The notes beneath the pieces are model-generated. The model saw only the letters and a list, made by a program, of their open reading frames with translations, was not told the DNA's origin and searched no databases. Positions 31,114 to 42,100 of a stretch of 64,000 nt of DNA are shown piece by piece. Position 1 is the first letter of the stretch. The number at the start of each line of letters is the position of its first letter. The position numbers and the translations under genes were made by a program. Origin of the DNA: Taeniopygia guttata (taxonomy: Eukaryota; Chordata; Aves; Passeriformes; Estrildidae); the NCBI RefSeq assembly GCF_048771995.1, contig NC_133059.1, forward strand, positions 3,523,001-3,587,000. The letters are read 5' to 3'.

Positions 31114-34100
31114 GTACCGGGGGCTGAGGGGGGTTGGGGGTTTGGGGGGTTTGGGGGTGATTTTAGGGGGTCCTGTGGGGGATTTTGGGGGATCCTGGGG
31201 TGGGGTTGGGGGAATTTGGGGGGAGTTTGGGGGGTCCTGGGGGTGGTTTGGGGGGAATTTGGGGGGTCCCGGGGAGAATTTGGGGGAATTTGGGGGGGGG
31301 GGATTTGGGGGGTCCTGGGGGGGGGTTTGGGGGGTCTTGGGGAGGATTTGGGGGAATTTGGGGGGGGGATTTGGGGGGTCCTGGGGGGGAATTTGGGGGA
31401 TTTTGGGGGGAATTTGGGGGGTCTTGGGGAGAATCTGGGGGGTCCTGGGGGGTCCTGGGGGGTCTTGGGGGGAATTTGGGGGGTCCTGGGGGGTCTTGGT
31501 GAGGATTTGGGGGGTCCCGGGGAGGATTTGGGGTGAATTTTGGGCTGAATTTGGCGGATTTCGGGGTCGCTAACGGTGATTTCCCCCAGCCCGGTGCCGG
31601 TTACCGGGTCGGGGCTGGATTTGGGCTGAATTTTGGGCTGAATTTGGCCCATTTTGGGGTCGTTACCGGGTGATTTCCCAGCCCGGTGCCGGTTACCGGG
31701 TCGGGGCTGTAATTTTGGGGTGAATTTGGCCGATTTCGGGGTCACTAACGGGAGTTTCCCCAGCCCGGTGCCGGTTACCGGCGCTCACCGGCCGCTGCCG
31801 CGCCTCCATCCCGCGCTGGTTTTTCAACGCCTCCTCCGGGAGCTGCGAGAGTTTCGTGTTCGGCGGCTGCGGCGGCAACGGGAACAACTTCGGCAGCGAA
31901 CGGGAGTGCCGCGAGAGCTGCGGGGGCGCCGGTGGGCACCGGGAATACCGGGGGGGATAACGGCAATACCGGGAATACCGGGAGGGACCGGGAACACCGG
32001 GAATACCGGGGGATAACGGGGGGGATAACGGGGGAGGGAACGGGAACAACTTCGGCAGCGAACGGGAGTGCCGCCAGAGCTGCGGGGGTACCGGGACACC
32101 GGGAACACCGGGAATACCGGGGGGATAACGGGAATACCGGGAGGGACCGGGAACACCGGGAATACCGGGGGGGATACCGGGAGGGACCGGGGGATAACGG
32201 GGAATAACGGGGAGGGAACGGGAACAACTTCGGCAGCGAACGGGAGTGCCGCCAGAGCTGCGGGGGTACCGGGACACCGGGAATACCGGGAACACCGGGA
32301 GGGACCGGGGGATAACGGGAAATCCCGGGGGAGGGAACGGGAACAACTTCGGCAGCGAACGGGAGTGCCGCGAGAGCTGCGGGGGTACCGGGACACCGGG
32401 AGGGACCGGGAACACCGGGAAATACCGGGAGGGACCGGGAGGGACCGGGGGATACCGGGGGATAACGGGGGAGGGAACGGGAACGGCTTCGGCAGCGAAC
32501 GGGAGTGCCGCGAGAGCTGCGGGGGTACCGGAACACCGGGAATACCGGGAGGGACCGGGGGATAACGGGAAACACCGCGGGGAATAACGGGGAATGCCGG
32601 GGGGGGGGGGGGAATGGGAACAGCTTCGGCTGTTCCATTTTTTGCCATTTCCCCCCCCATTTTTTTTCCCATTTTTCCCCCGATTTTTCCCATTTTCCCC
32701 CATTTTTCCCCTTTTTGCCCATTTTTCCCCTTTTTTCCCATTTTCCCCCATTTCCCCCCCATTTTCCCCATTTTTCCCCCATTTCCCCCATTTTCCCCCC
32801 ATTTTTTTAATTTTTTGCCATTTCTTCCAATTTTTTCCCCATTTTTTCAATTTCCCCCCATTTTTCCCCATTTCTCCCCATTTTCCCCCCATTTCTTCCC
32901 ATTTTTTCAATTTTCCCTCATTTTCCCCCGTTTTCCCCCTTTTTCCCCCATTTTCCCCACATTTTTCCCATTTCCCCCCATTTTTTTCAATTTTTCCCCA
33001 TTTTCCCCCCATTTCCTCCACTTTCCCCCCATTTTTTTCCATATTTTCCTCATTTTCCCCCATTTTCCCCTATTTTCCCCCATTTCCTCCACTTTCCCCC
33101 CATTTTTCCCCTTTTTCCCCATTTTTCCCCTTTTTCCCCATTTTTCCCATTTCCCCCCATTTCCCCCCATTTTTCCCCATTTTCCCCCATTTTTTCCCAT
33201 TTTTCTCATTTTTTTCCCATTTTCCCGCAGCTCCCTCCGATCTCGGCAGCGCCAACTCCACCCTCGCAGGTAACGCGGAAATTCGGAGTTTTTCAGGGAA
33301 AATTCTAAATTTTGGAGGGAAAATTCTGATTTTTGCAGGTTTTTGCCCCGGATTTCCCCCTAAATTCAGAATTTTACCAATTTTTGCCCCGGATTTCCCC
33401 ATAAATTCAGCATTTTGCCGGTTTTTGCCCCGGATTTCCCTGTAAATTCAGAATTTTGCCATTTTTTGACCCAAATTTTCCCTGTAACTTCTGTTTTTGC
33501 CAGTTTTTGAGCAGGATTTCACTGGAAATTCTGAATTTTGACTTTTGAAGGGAAAACTATATTTTGGACAGGAAATTCTGAATTTTTCAGGGGAAACTGT
33601 GAATTTTGGAGGGAAAAATCATATTTTGACCCAGATTTTCCCCTAAATTCAGATTTTTTCTGTTTTTTGCCCCAGATTTCCCCCTAAATTCAGATTTTTG
33701 CCGATTTTTGCCCCAGATTTCCCCCTAAATTCAGATTTTTGCCGATTTTTGCCCCAGATTTCCCCCTAAATTCAGATTTTTTCTGGTTTTTGCCCCAGAT
33801 TTCCCCCTAAATTCAGAATTTTGCCGATTTTTGCCCCAAATTTCCCCCTAAATTCAGAATTTTGCCAATTTTTGCCCCAAATTTCCCCCTAAATTCAGAA
33901 TTTTGCCGGTTTTTGCCCCAGATTTCCCCGTAAATTCAGATTTTCTCTGGTTTTTCACTTGGATTTTCCCCCTAAATTCAGATTTTTTCTGGTTTTTGCC
34001 CCAGATTTTCCCTGGAAATTCAGAATTTGGAAGGGAAAATTCAGATTTTTGCCAGTTTTTACCCAGATTTCCCCATAATTCCCGTTTTCCCCCAGAGCTG

Positions 34101-36121
34101 TGCTCGGCGCCGCCGGTGCCGGGGCCGTGCCGGGCGGCGTTCCCGCGCTGGTTTTACGTTCCGGCGGAGAAATCCTGCCGGGAATTCACCTACGGCGGCT
34201 GCCGCGGCAACGCCAACAACCACCGGGACCGGAGCGAGTGTCTGCGGCGCTGCCGCCCCCGCGGTGAGCCAGAAACGGCCAGATTCAACCCAAAAATGGG
34301 CCGGAATTGGGGGGGAAATTGGGATAAAAATGGGGAAAAAATGGGGAAAATAATCACCGAAATTGGGGTAAAAATGGGGAAAATAATCGCCAAAATTGGG
34401 ATAAAAATGGGGAAAATAATCACCGAAATTGGGGGGGAATTGGGGTAAAAATGGGGAAAATAATCACCGAAACTGGGGGGAAATTGGGGGGAAAATGGGG
34501 AAATTAATCGCCAAAATTGGGGTAAAAATGGGGAAAATAATCACTGAAATTGGGATAAAAATGGGGAAAAAATCGCCAAAATTGGGGGGGAAATTGGGAT
34601 AAAAATGGGGGGAAAAATCACCAAAATTGGTGGGAAAATTGACATAAAAATGGAAAAAATAATCACCAAAATTGGTGAGGAATTGGGATAAAAATGGGAA
34701 ACTAATTCGTGAAAATTTGAAAAAAAAAATTCCAAAAATTGGTGGGGAAATTGGGATAAAAATGAAAAAAAAAAAAATCCCCAAATTTGGCGGGAATTGG
34801 AATAAAAATGAAAAAAACTTTGTGAAAATGAAAAAAAAATCCAGCGAAATTGGCCAGAAAGTTTGGCGAAAATTAAAAAGAAAAAATCTCCAAAATTTGC
34901 CCAAAATCCCCAAATTTTGCCCCAAATCCCAACCCCGGCTCCGTTTCCCCCCAGATGATCTCGGCGAGGAATTCCGGCGATTCTTCTCCTCCAAAGGTGA
35001 ATTTTGGGGGGTCCCAAAATGGCCCCAAAATGTCCCAAAATGGCCCCAAATGGCTCCAAAATGGCCCCAAAATGGCCCCAAATGTCCCAAAATGTCCCAA
35101 AATGGTCCCAAAATGGCGCCAGAATGGCCCCAAATGTCCCAAAATGGCCCCAAAATGGCCCCAAACCCCTCCCAGTGTCCCTGACCCCATTTTGGGGTGT
35201 CTCTGACCCATTTTGGGGTGTCCCTGACCCATTTTGGGGTGTCCCTGACCCATTTTGGGGTGTCCCTGACCCCTCTCTCTCCCCAGGAGCCTTTTGGGGT
35301 GCCCCTGACCCATTTTTGGGGTGCCCCTGACCCATTTTTGGGGTGTCTCTGACCCATTTTGGGGTGTCTCTGACCCATTTTTGGGCTGTCCCTGACCCAT
35401 TTTGGGGTGTCCCTGACCCATTTTTGGGGTGTCCCTGATCCCCCTCTCTCTCCCCAGGAGCCTTTTGGGGTGTCCCTGACCCATTTTGGGGTGTCCCTGA
35501 CCCATTTTGGGGTGCCCCTGACCCATTTTTGGGGTGCCCCTGCCCCTCTCTCCCCAGGAGCCTTTTGGGGTGCCCTGCTGGTTTTGGGGTGACCCTGACC
35601 CATTTTGGGGTGCCCCTGACCCATTTTGGGGTGTCTCTGACCCATTTTGGGGTGACCCTGTCCCATTTTGGGGTGTCCCTGTCCCATTTTGGGGTGTCCC
35701 TGACCCATTTTGGGGTGTCCCATTTTGGGGTGTCCCTGTCCCATTTTGGGGTGCCCCTGACCCATTTTTGGGGTGTCCCTGACCCATTTTGGGGTGCCCC
35801 TGCCCCCTCTCTCCCCAGGAGCCTTTTGGGGTGCCCTGCTGGTTTTGGGGTGACCCATTTTGGGGTGTCCCTGTCCCCTCTCTCCCCAGGAGCCTTTTGG
35901 GGTGTCCCTGACCCCATTTTTGGGGTGTCCCTGCCCCCCGTCTCTCCCCAGGAGCCTTTTGGGGTACCCTGCTGCTTTTGGGGGGCTCTCTGGCGGCCGG
36001 GCTGGGCCTGGCCCGGGGTCGGTACCGGGGTCGGTGTCGGTGTCGGTACCGGGAGGAGCCGCGAGCGCCGGGAGCCGCCGAGGACCGGGAGCGGCTGGTG
36101 AAGGAGCCCAGCCTCGCCTGA
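31017..36121 (+). CDS. SPINT2: SPINT2 (HAI-2), two-Kunitz protease inhibitor, complete
   Basis: Type I membrane inhibitor of serine proteases such as HGF activator, matriptase, hepsin and prostasin. Exons: 31017-31113, 31764-31931, 33231-33269, 34096-34263, 34955-34996, 35952-36121; all internal junctions are phase 1. The predicted protein is 227 residues (human 252): signal peptide 1-20, Kunitz 1 with Cys at 35, 44, 60, 68, 81, 85 and P1 Arg45, short linker, Kunitz 2 with Cys at 104, 113, 129, 137, 150, 154 and P1 Arg114, a transmembrane helix about 172-192, and a basic then acidic tail. Both P1 residues are Arg as in human. N54-A-S is a likely glycosylation site near the human one. Confidence 0.95.
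31130..31763 (+). repeat. SPINT2: SPINT2 intron 1: G-rich array and acceptor copies
   Basis: 31130-31550 is GGGGGAATTTGGGGGGTCCT. 31570-31763 has two decoy copies (about 31581 and 31672) of TTCCCCCAGCCCGGTGCCGG, the acceptor and start of exon 2, before the real one. Confidence 0.85.
31764..31931 (+). CDS. SPINT2: SPINT2 exon 2: Kunitz domain 1
   Basis: 168 nt, phase 1 in and out. Motif order: C-x8-C, GRCRASIPRWFFN, SFVFGGCGGNGNNF, ECRESC. Human has GRCRASMPRWWYN and FVYGGCDGNSNNY. The acceptor end and the donor end both recur as decoy arrays on the intron sides. Confidence 0.95.
31932..33230 (+). repeat. SPINT2: SPINT2 intron 2: copies of the Kunitz 1 exon end, then C/T tract
   Basis: Four copies (about 32037, 32217, 32335, 32478) of GGGAACAACTTCGGCAGCGA through the last Cys and donor GGGG|GTACC lie in a CCGGGAATACCGGGAGGGA array. 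A fifth fragment is near 32615. 32640-33220 is a CCCATTTTTCCCC polypyrimidine array. Confidence 0.87.
33231..33269 (+). CDS. SPINT2: SPINT2 exon 3: 39-nt linker exon
   Basis: Encodes APSDLGSANSTLA between the Kunitz domains. N-S-T is a possible glycosylation site. Acceptor TTCCCGCAG, donor G|GTAACG; phase 1 fits both neighbours. Confidence 0.78.
33270..34095 (+). repeat. SPINT2 intron 3: 41-bp minisatellite
   Basis: Units of about 41 bp: CCCAGATTTCCCCCTAAATT with CAGATTTTTGCCGATTTTTG. No exon sequence recognised. Confidence 0.8.
34096..34263 (+). CDS. SPINT2: SPINT2 exon 4: Kunitz domain 2
   Basis: 168 nt. ELCSAPPVPGPCRAAFPRWF, then the GGCRGNANN motif and ECLRRC; all six cysteines are present, P1 is Arg. 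Same length as the Kunitz 1 exon. Confidence 0.95.
34264..34954 (+). repeat. SPINT2 intron 4: AAAATGGGGAAAATAATC array
   Basis: 34285-34830 has 30-40-bp units of TGGGGAAAATAATCACCGAA with TTGGGATAAAA. It turns A-rich and then C-rich towards the acceptor. Confidence 0.8.
34955..34996 (+). CDS. SPINT2: SPINT2 exon 5: juxtamembrane linker
   Basis: 42 nt encoding DDLGEEFRRFFSSK, acceptor TTCCCCCCAG, donor G|GTGAAT. Phase 1 on both sides; no strong similarity, assigned by phase and position. Confidence 0.75.
34997..35951 (+). repeat. SPINT2: SPINT2 intron 5: acceptor copies of exon 6
   Basis: 35010-35170 is CCCAAAATGGCC. After that come CCTGACCCATTTTGGGGTG units with five decoys of CTCTCCCCAG|GAGCCTTTTGG near 35287, 35458, 35558, 35819 and 35890. 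Two decoys also copy the next codons (CTGCTGGTTTTGGGG). Confidence 0.86.
35952..36121 (+). CDS. SPINT2: SPINT2 exon 6: transmembrane helix and tail
   Basis: GAFWGTLLLLGGSLAAGLGL, a hydrophobic helix, then RGRYRGRCRCRYREE, EDRERLVKEPSLA and TGA. Human tail ends KEQLVKNTYVL. Chosen over five upstream look-alike acceptors because only this copy stays open to a plausible tail. Confidence 0.88.
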
Positions 36122-37535
36122 ACCCCCAAATCGCCTGAAATCACCCCAAAAATAACCCGAAATCACCCCAGAAATAACCCTGAAATCCCCTGAAATCACC
36201 CCAAATACAGCCCTGAAATCACCCCAAAAATAGCCCTGAAATCACCCCAAATATAGCCCTGAAATCACCTCAAATATAGCCCTGAAATCACCCCAAATCA
36301 CCCCAAATATAGCCCTGAAATCACCCCAAAAATAGCCCTGAAATCACCCCAAATCACCCCAAATATAGCCCTGAAATCACCCCAAAAATAGCCCTGAAAT
36401 CCCCTGAAATCACCCCAAATACAGCCCTGAAATCAGCCCAAAAATAGCCCCAAATCACCCCAAATCACCCCCAAAAATAGCCCTGAAATCACCCCAAAAA
36501 TAGCCCCAAAATCACCCCAAAAATAGCCCCAAAATCACCACAAAAATAGCCCTGAAATCACCCCAAAAATAGCCCCAAAAATAGCCCTGAAATCACCCCA
36601 AAAATAGCCTGAAATCACCCCAAATATAACCCTGAAATCACCCCAAATCACCCCAAAACCAGCCTGAAATCACCCCAGAAATAGCCCCAAAATCACCCCA
36701 AATATAGCCCCGAAATCACCCCAAATCACCCACAAAATTGCCCTGAAATCACCCCAAAAATAGACCCAAATCACCCCAAATATAGCCCTGAAATCACCTG
36801 AAATCACCCCAAATATAGCCCCAAATCATCCCAAATATAGCCCTGAAATCACCCCAAATCACCCCAAAAATAGCCCTGAAATCACCCCAAATAACCCCAA
36901 ATATAGCCCTGAAATCACCCCAAATATAGCCCTGAAATCACCCCAAAAATAGCCCCAAAATCACCCCAAATCACCCCAAAAATAGCCCCAAAATCACCCC
37001 AAATCACCCCAGAAATAGCCCTGAAATCACCCCAAAAATAGCCCCAAATATAGCCCTGAAATCCCCTGAAATCACCCCAAATATAGCCCTGAAATCACCT
37101 TAAAAATAGCCCCGAAATTACCCCAAAAATAGTCCCAAATCACCCCAAAAATAGCCTGAAATGACCTCAAAAATAGCCTCAAATCACCCCAAAAGTATCC
37201 CCAAAATCACCCCAAAAATAGCCCCAAATCACCCCAAAAATAGCCCTGAAATCCCCCCAAATAACCCCAAAAATAGCCCCGAAATAGCCCAAATCACCCC
37301 AAATATAGCCCTGAAATCACCCCAAAAAGTCTGAAATCACCCCAAATCACCCCAAAAATAGCCCCGAAATCACCCCAGAAATAACCCTGAAATCCCCTGA
37401 AATCCCCCTAAAAATATCCCCCAAATCACCCCAAAAATAGCCCCAAATCCCCCCAAAAATAGCCCCAAAATCACCCCAAAAAATTCCCAAAAATCCCCCA
37501 AAAAATCCCCAAGAATCCCCCAAATCCCCTCCTGA
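36122..37535 (+). repeat. SPINT2 3' UTR/flank: CCCTGAAATCACC minisatellite
   Basis: About 1.4 kb of 22-24-bp units ATAGCCCTGAAATCACCCCA, starting directly after the stop codon. No gene. Confidence 0.85.
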
Positions 37536-38230
37536 CTCTGATCCCTTCTCTGATTTTTATGGATTTTTATAGGGAATAAATGGAATTTTGGGATGGGTGG
37601 GTGGGAAAAACCTAAAAATAAAACCCAAAAAAATAAAAATAAAAATCTCCAAAAATCCTTAAAATATTTCCCAAAAAAATTCCAAAAAAATTCCCAAAAT
37701 GCCCCAAAATCCCCAATCCCTGCTCTGATTTTTATGGATTTTTATAGGGAATAAATGGAATTTTGGGATGGGCGGGTGGGAAAAACCTAAAAATAAAACC
37801 CAAAAAAAAAAACCAAAAAAGAAATCTCAAAAAAATCCTCAAAATATTTCCCAAAAAAATCCCCAAAAAATTCCCAAAATGCCCCAAAATCCCCAATCCC
37901 TGCTCTGATTTTTATGGATTTTTATGGGGAATAAATGGAATTTTGGGATGGGCGGGTGGGAAAAACCTAAAAATAAAACCCAAAAAAATAAAAATAAAAA
38001 TCTCCAAAAATCCTTAAAATATTTCCCAAAAAAATTCCCAAAAAATTCCCAAAATGCCCCAAAATCCTCAATCCCTGCTCTGATTTTTATGGATTTTTAT
38101 AGGGAATAAATGGAATTTTGGGATGGGCGGGTGGGAAAAACCTAAAAATTAAACCCAAAAAGATAAAAATAAAAATCTCAAAAAAATCCTCAAAAAAAAA
38201 TTCCCAAAAAATTCCCAAAAAATCCCAAAA
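37535..38230 (+). repeat. SPINT2: Four tandem 175-180-bp units, each with AATAAA
   Basis: Each unit holds TCTGATTTTTATGGATTTTT, GGGAATAAATGGAATTTTGG, a GGGTGGG run and an A-rich tail. AATAAA is at 37575, 37750, 37930 and 38105. This looks like a SPINT2 poly(A) site multiplied in place. Confidence 0.8.
37575..37580 (+). terminator. SPINT2: First of four candidate SPINT2 poly(A) signals
   Basis: AATAAA followed by a G-rich downstream stretch (GGGATGGGTGGGTGGG), as expected for a cleavage site. Identical motifs follow in the next three units. Confidence 0.55.
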
Positions 38231-38235
38231 TTGCC

Positions 38236-38880
38236 CCAAAATTTTTTGGGGACGCCCAAAATTGGCGCCGCCCCCTCCCCAAATTGAAGCACCCGAGCGC
38301 AGCCGGGACCTGCAGCGTTTTTGGGGGGTCCTCGGGGGTCTTTGGGGGGGGTCCCCGGGGGTGGGGAAGGGTCACAGAGATTTTGGGGTCCCCTCGGGTG
38401 ACCTAAAGAACCTTTGGGGGCTGCCGGGGTCCCCCCAAAATTTTTTGGGGACCCCCAAAATTAGCGCCGCCCCCTCCCCAAATCGGAACCCGCGACCGTA
38501 TTTGGGACTTGCAGCGTTTTTTGGGGGGTCCCCGGGGGCACTCGGGGGGGTCCTCGGGGGTGGGGAGGGGTCCCAGAGATTTTGGGGTCCCCTCGGGTGA
38601 CCTAAAGAACCTTTGGGGGGTGCGAGGGTCCCCCCAAAACTTGTTGGGGACCCCCAAAATTGGCGCCACCCCCTCCCCAAATTGAAGCACCCAAGAGCAA
38701 CCGGGACCTGCAGCGTTTTTGGGGGGTCCTCGGGGGGATCCCCGGGGGTGGGGAGGGGTCCCAGAGATTTTGGGGTCCCCAGGAGGAGCAGAGGAACCTT
38801 TGAGGGCTGCGGGGGTCCCCCCAAAATTTTTTGGGGACCCCCAAATCGAACCGACAAACCCCAGCCGGGACCAGCAGCGT
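38236..38880 (-). repeat. CKM: CKM 3' end multiplied: about 185-bp units
   Basis: Units near 38239, 38425, 38615 and 38810 share GGTCCCCCCAAAATTTTTTG, GCGCCGCCCCCTCCCCAAAT and GCAGCGTTTTTGGGGGG. The unit nearest the gene has GCAGCGTTTATTGG (the poly(A) signal on minus); the distal ones read GCAGCGTTTTT. Confidence 0.82.
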
Positions 38881-38885
38881 TTATT
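38880..38885 (-). terminator. CKM: CKM poly(A) signal AATAAA
   Basis: TTTATT on plus, 122 bp past the stop codon, in GGTTCCAATAAACGCTGC read on minus. Three further copies of the surrounding sequence downstream have lost this motif. Confidence 0.82.
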
Positions 38886-39006
38886 GGAACCGCTCTGGGG
38901 GGACTCGGGGGGTCCCCGGGAGGACTCGGGGGGGCCCCGGGAGGATTTGGGGGGTCCCCGGGAGGATTTGGGGGGTCCCCGCGGGGGTCCCCAGCCGCCC
39001 CCTCCC

Positions 39007-39185
39007 CTATTTCTGCGCCGGGATCATGTCGTCGATCGGCTGCTTCTGCTCCAGCTTCTTCTCCATCTCCACCATCAGCTTGACGCCGTCCACCACCATC
39101 TGCACCTGCTCCACCTCCGAGAAGCCCAAGCGGTCGGCGTTGGAGATGTCGAACACGGCGCCCACCGCGGCCGTGTCCACCCCCC
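39007..39185 (-). CDS. CKM: CKM exon 8: C terminus and stop
   Basis: [58 protein letters not shown], then TAG at 39009-39007. Acceptor GTCCAG|GGGGGG; seven related copies lie upstream in intron 7. Confidence 0.97.
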
Positions 39186-42100
39186 CTGGACAGATGGACA
39201 GATGGACACACGGACACAGGGGCGGTCAGTGAGCTACGGACAGCTCTGGACACGGCTGACCACTCCTGTCCATCCCCTGACCACTCCTGTCCATCCCCAT
39301 CCATCCCTGTCCATCCACTGCTCGATGGCTCCATGGTCCCACTGTGTCCGTGTCCACCCCCCCTGGACAGATGGACACACGGACAGATGGACACAGGGGT
39401 GGTCAGTGAGCTATGGACAGCTCTGGACACCGCTGACCACTCACTGACCACTGCTGACCACTCCTGTCCATCCCCTGACTGCCCAGTGTCCACCCAGTGT
39501 CTGATGGCTCCATGGTCCCACTGTGTCCGTGTCCACCCCCCCTGGACACACGGACACACGGACAGATGGACACAGGGGTGTTCAGTGAGCTATGGACACC
39601 ACTGACCACTCCTGACCACTCACTGACCACTCCTGACCACTCCTGACCATCCCCTGTCCATCCCCATCCATCCACTGCTCGATGGCTCCATGGTCCCACC
39701 GCGGCCGTGTCCACCCCCCCTGGACACACGGACAGATGGACACAGGGGTGGTCAGTGAGCTACGGACAGCTCCGGACACCGCTGACCACTCACTGACCAC
39801 TGCTGACCACTCCTGACCATCCCCTGACTGCCCAGTGTCCATCCAGTGTCTGGTGGCTCCATGGTCCCACTGTGTCCGTGTCCACCCCCCCGGACAGATG
39901 GACACACGGATGGATGGACACAGGGGTGGTCAGTGAGCTACGGACACCACTGACCACTCACTGACCGCCGCTGACCACTTCTGTCCATCCCCTGACCATC
40001 CCTGTCCATCCAGTGTCTGATGGTCCCACCGCGGCCGTGTCCACCCCCCCTGGACAGACGGACAGATGGACACACGGACAGATGGACAGAGGGGTGGTCA
40101 GTGAGCTACGGACACCACTGACCACTCACTGACCACCACTGACCACTCCTGTCCATCCCCTGACCATCCCCTGTCCACCCAGTGTCTGATGGCTCCATGG
40201 TCCCACTGTGTCCGTGTCCACCCCCCATGGACAGATGGACAGATGGACACATGGACAGATGGACACAGGGGTGGTCAGTGAGCTACGGACACCACTGACC
40301 ACTCACTGACCACTGCTGACCACTCCTGACCATCCCCTGTCCATCCCCTGACCACCCAGTGTCTGATGGCTCCATGGTCCCACTGTGTCCGTGTCCACCC
40401 CCCCTGGACAGATGGACACACGGACAGATGGACACAGGGGTGGTCAGTGAGGCAAGGACACCATTGACCACTCACTGACCGCCGCTGACCACTCGTGACC
40501 ACTCCTGACCACACCTGCCCTACCTCAGGTGAATTTGGGGGTGTCCCCTCCCAACTCAGGTGAATTTTGGGGATGGAATTCTGTCCCTCAGGTGAATTTG
40601 GGGTGTCACCATCCCCACCAGGTGAATTTTGGGATGGAATTTTCCCCACCCAGGTGGTTTTGGGGTCCCACCTGTGCCCCGCTTCTGCAGGCGCAGCCGC
40701 TTGAGGATCTCCTCGAACTTGGGGTGCTGGCTGAGGTGAATTTTGGGGTGTTCCTGCCCTACCTCAGGTGAATTTTGGGGGTTCCTGCCCTCCCTCAGGT
40801 GAATTTTGGGGTCCCACCTGTGCCCCGCTTCTGCAGGCGCAGCCGCTTGAGGATCTCCTCGAACTTGGGGTGCTGGCTGAGGTGAATTTTGGGGATGTTC
40901 CTGCCCTACCTCAGGTGAATTTTGGGGATGTTCCTGCCCTACCTCAGGTGAATTTTGGGGATGTTCCTGCCCTAGCTCAGGTGAATTTTGGGGTCCCACC
41001 TGTGCCCCGCTTCTGCAGGCGCAGCCGCTTGAGGATCTCCTCGAACTTGGGGTGAATTTGGGGCTGTCATTTCCCCATCCAGGTGAATTTTGGGATGGAA
41101 TTTTCCCCTCCAGGTGAATTTTGGGGGTGTCCCCTCCCAGCCCAGGTGTTTTTGGGGTCCCACCTGTGCCCCGCTTCTGCAGGCGCAGCCGCTTGAGGAT
41201 CTCCTCGAACTTGGGGTGCTGGCTGAGGTGCTGCAGGCGCACGTGGACGCCCCCGCGCAGCCCCGTGCCCAGGTTGGAGGGACACGTCAGGATGTAGCCC
41301 AGGTGCTCCGTCCACATGAACGGGTGGCCCGCCTGCTTGAAGATCTCCTCGATCTGGGGACAGGATGGGGACAGGATGGGGACAGAGAGGGGACAATGAG
41401 GGGACAGGATGGGGACAGAGAGGGGACAATGAGGGTACATTGAGGTGACAGTGAGGGGACAGAGAGGGGACATTGAAGGGACAATGAGGGGACATTAGAG
41501 GGGACAGGATGGGGACAATGAGGGGACAATGAGGGGACATTGAGGGGACAGTGAGGGGACAAATCCCAAATCCTCAGTGTCCCAAATGTCCCCAGGTGTC
41601 CCCAAAATGTCCCTAAATGTCCCCAAAATGTCCCCTGACCTTCTCAAGGCCGACACCTCCTTCATGTTCCCTCCCTTTTCTCCATGGAGATGTGACCCCA
41701 AAACCTCCATGTCCCCAAACCTTCCATGTCCCCAAATGTCCCCAATGTCCCCAAAATGTCCCCAAATGTCCCCAGGTGTCCCCAAATGTCCCCAAATGTC
41801 CCCAAATGTCCCCAAATGTCCCCAAATGTCCCCAAATGTCCCCTGACCTTCTTGAGGCCGACGCAGAAGCGCCGGAACACCTCCTTCATGTTCCCGCCCT
41901 TCTCCATGGAGATGACGCGCAGGTGATCCTCCTCGTTCACCCACACCAGGAACGTCTTGTTGTCGTTGTGCCTGGGGACAGCCATGCCAGGTGTGCCCAG
42001 GTGTGCCAGGTGTGCCCAGGTGTGCCAGGAACACCCCCAGGTGTGCCCAAGTACCCCCCAGGTGTGCCCAGGTGTGCCAGGAACACCCCCAGGTGTGCCC

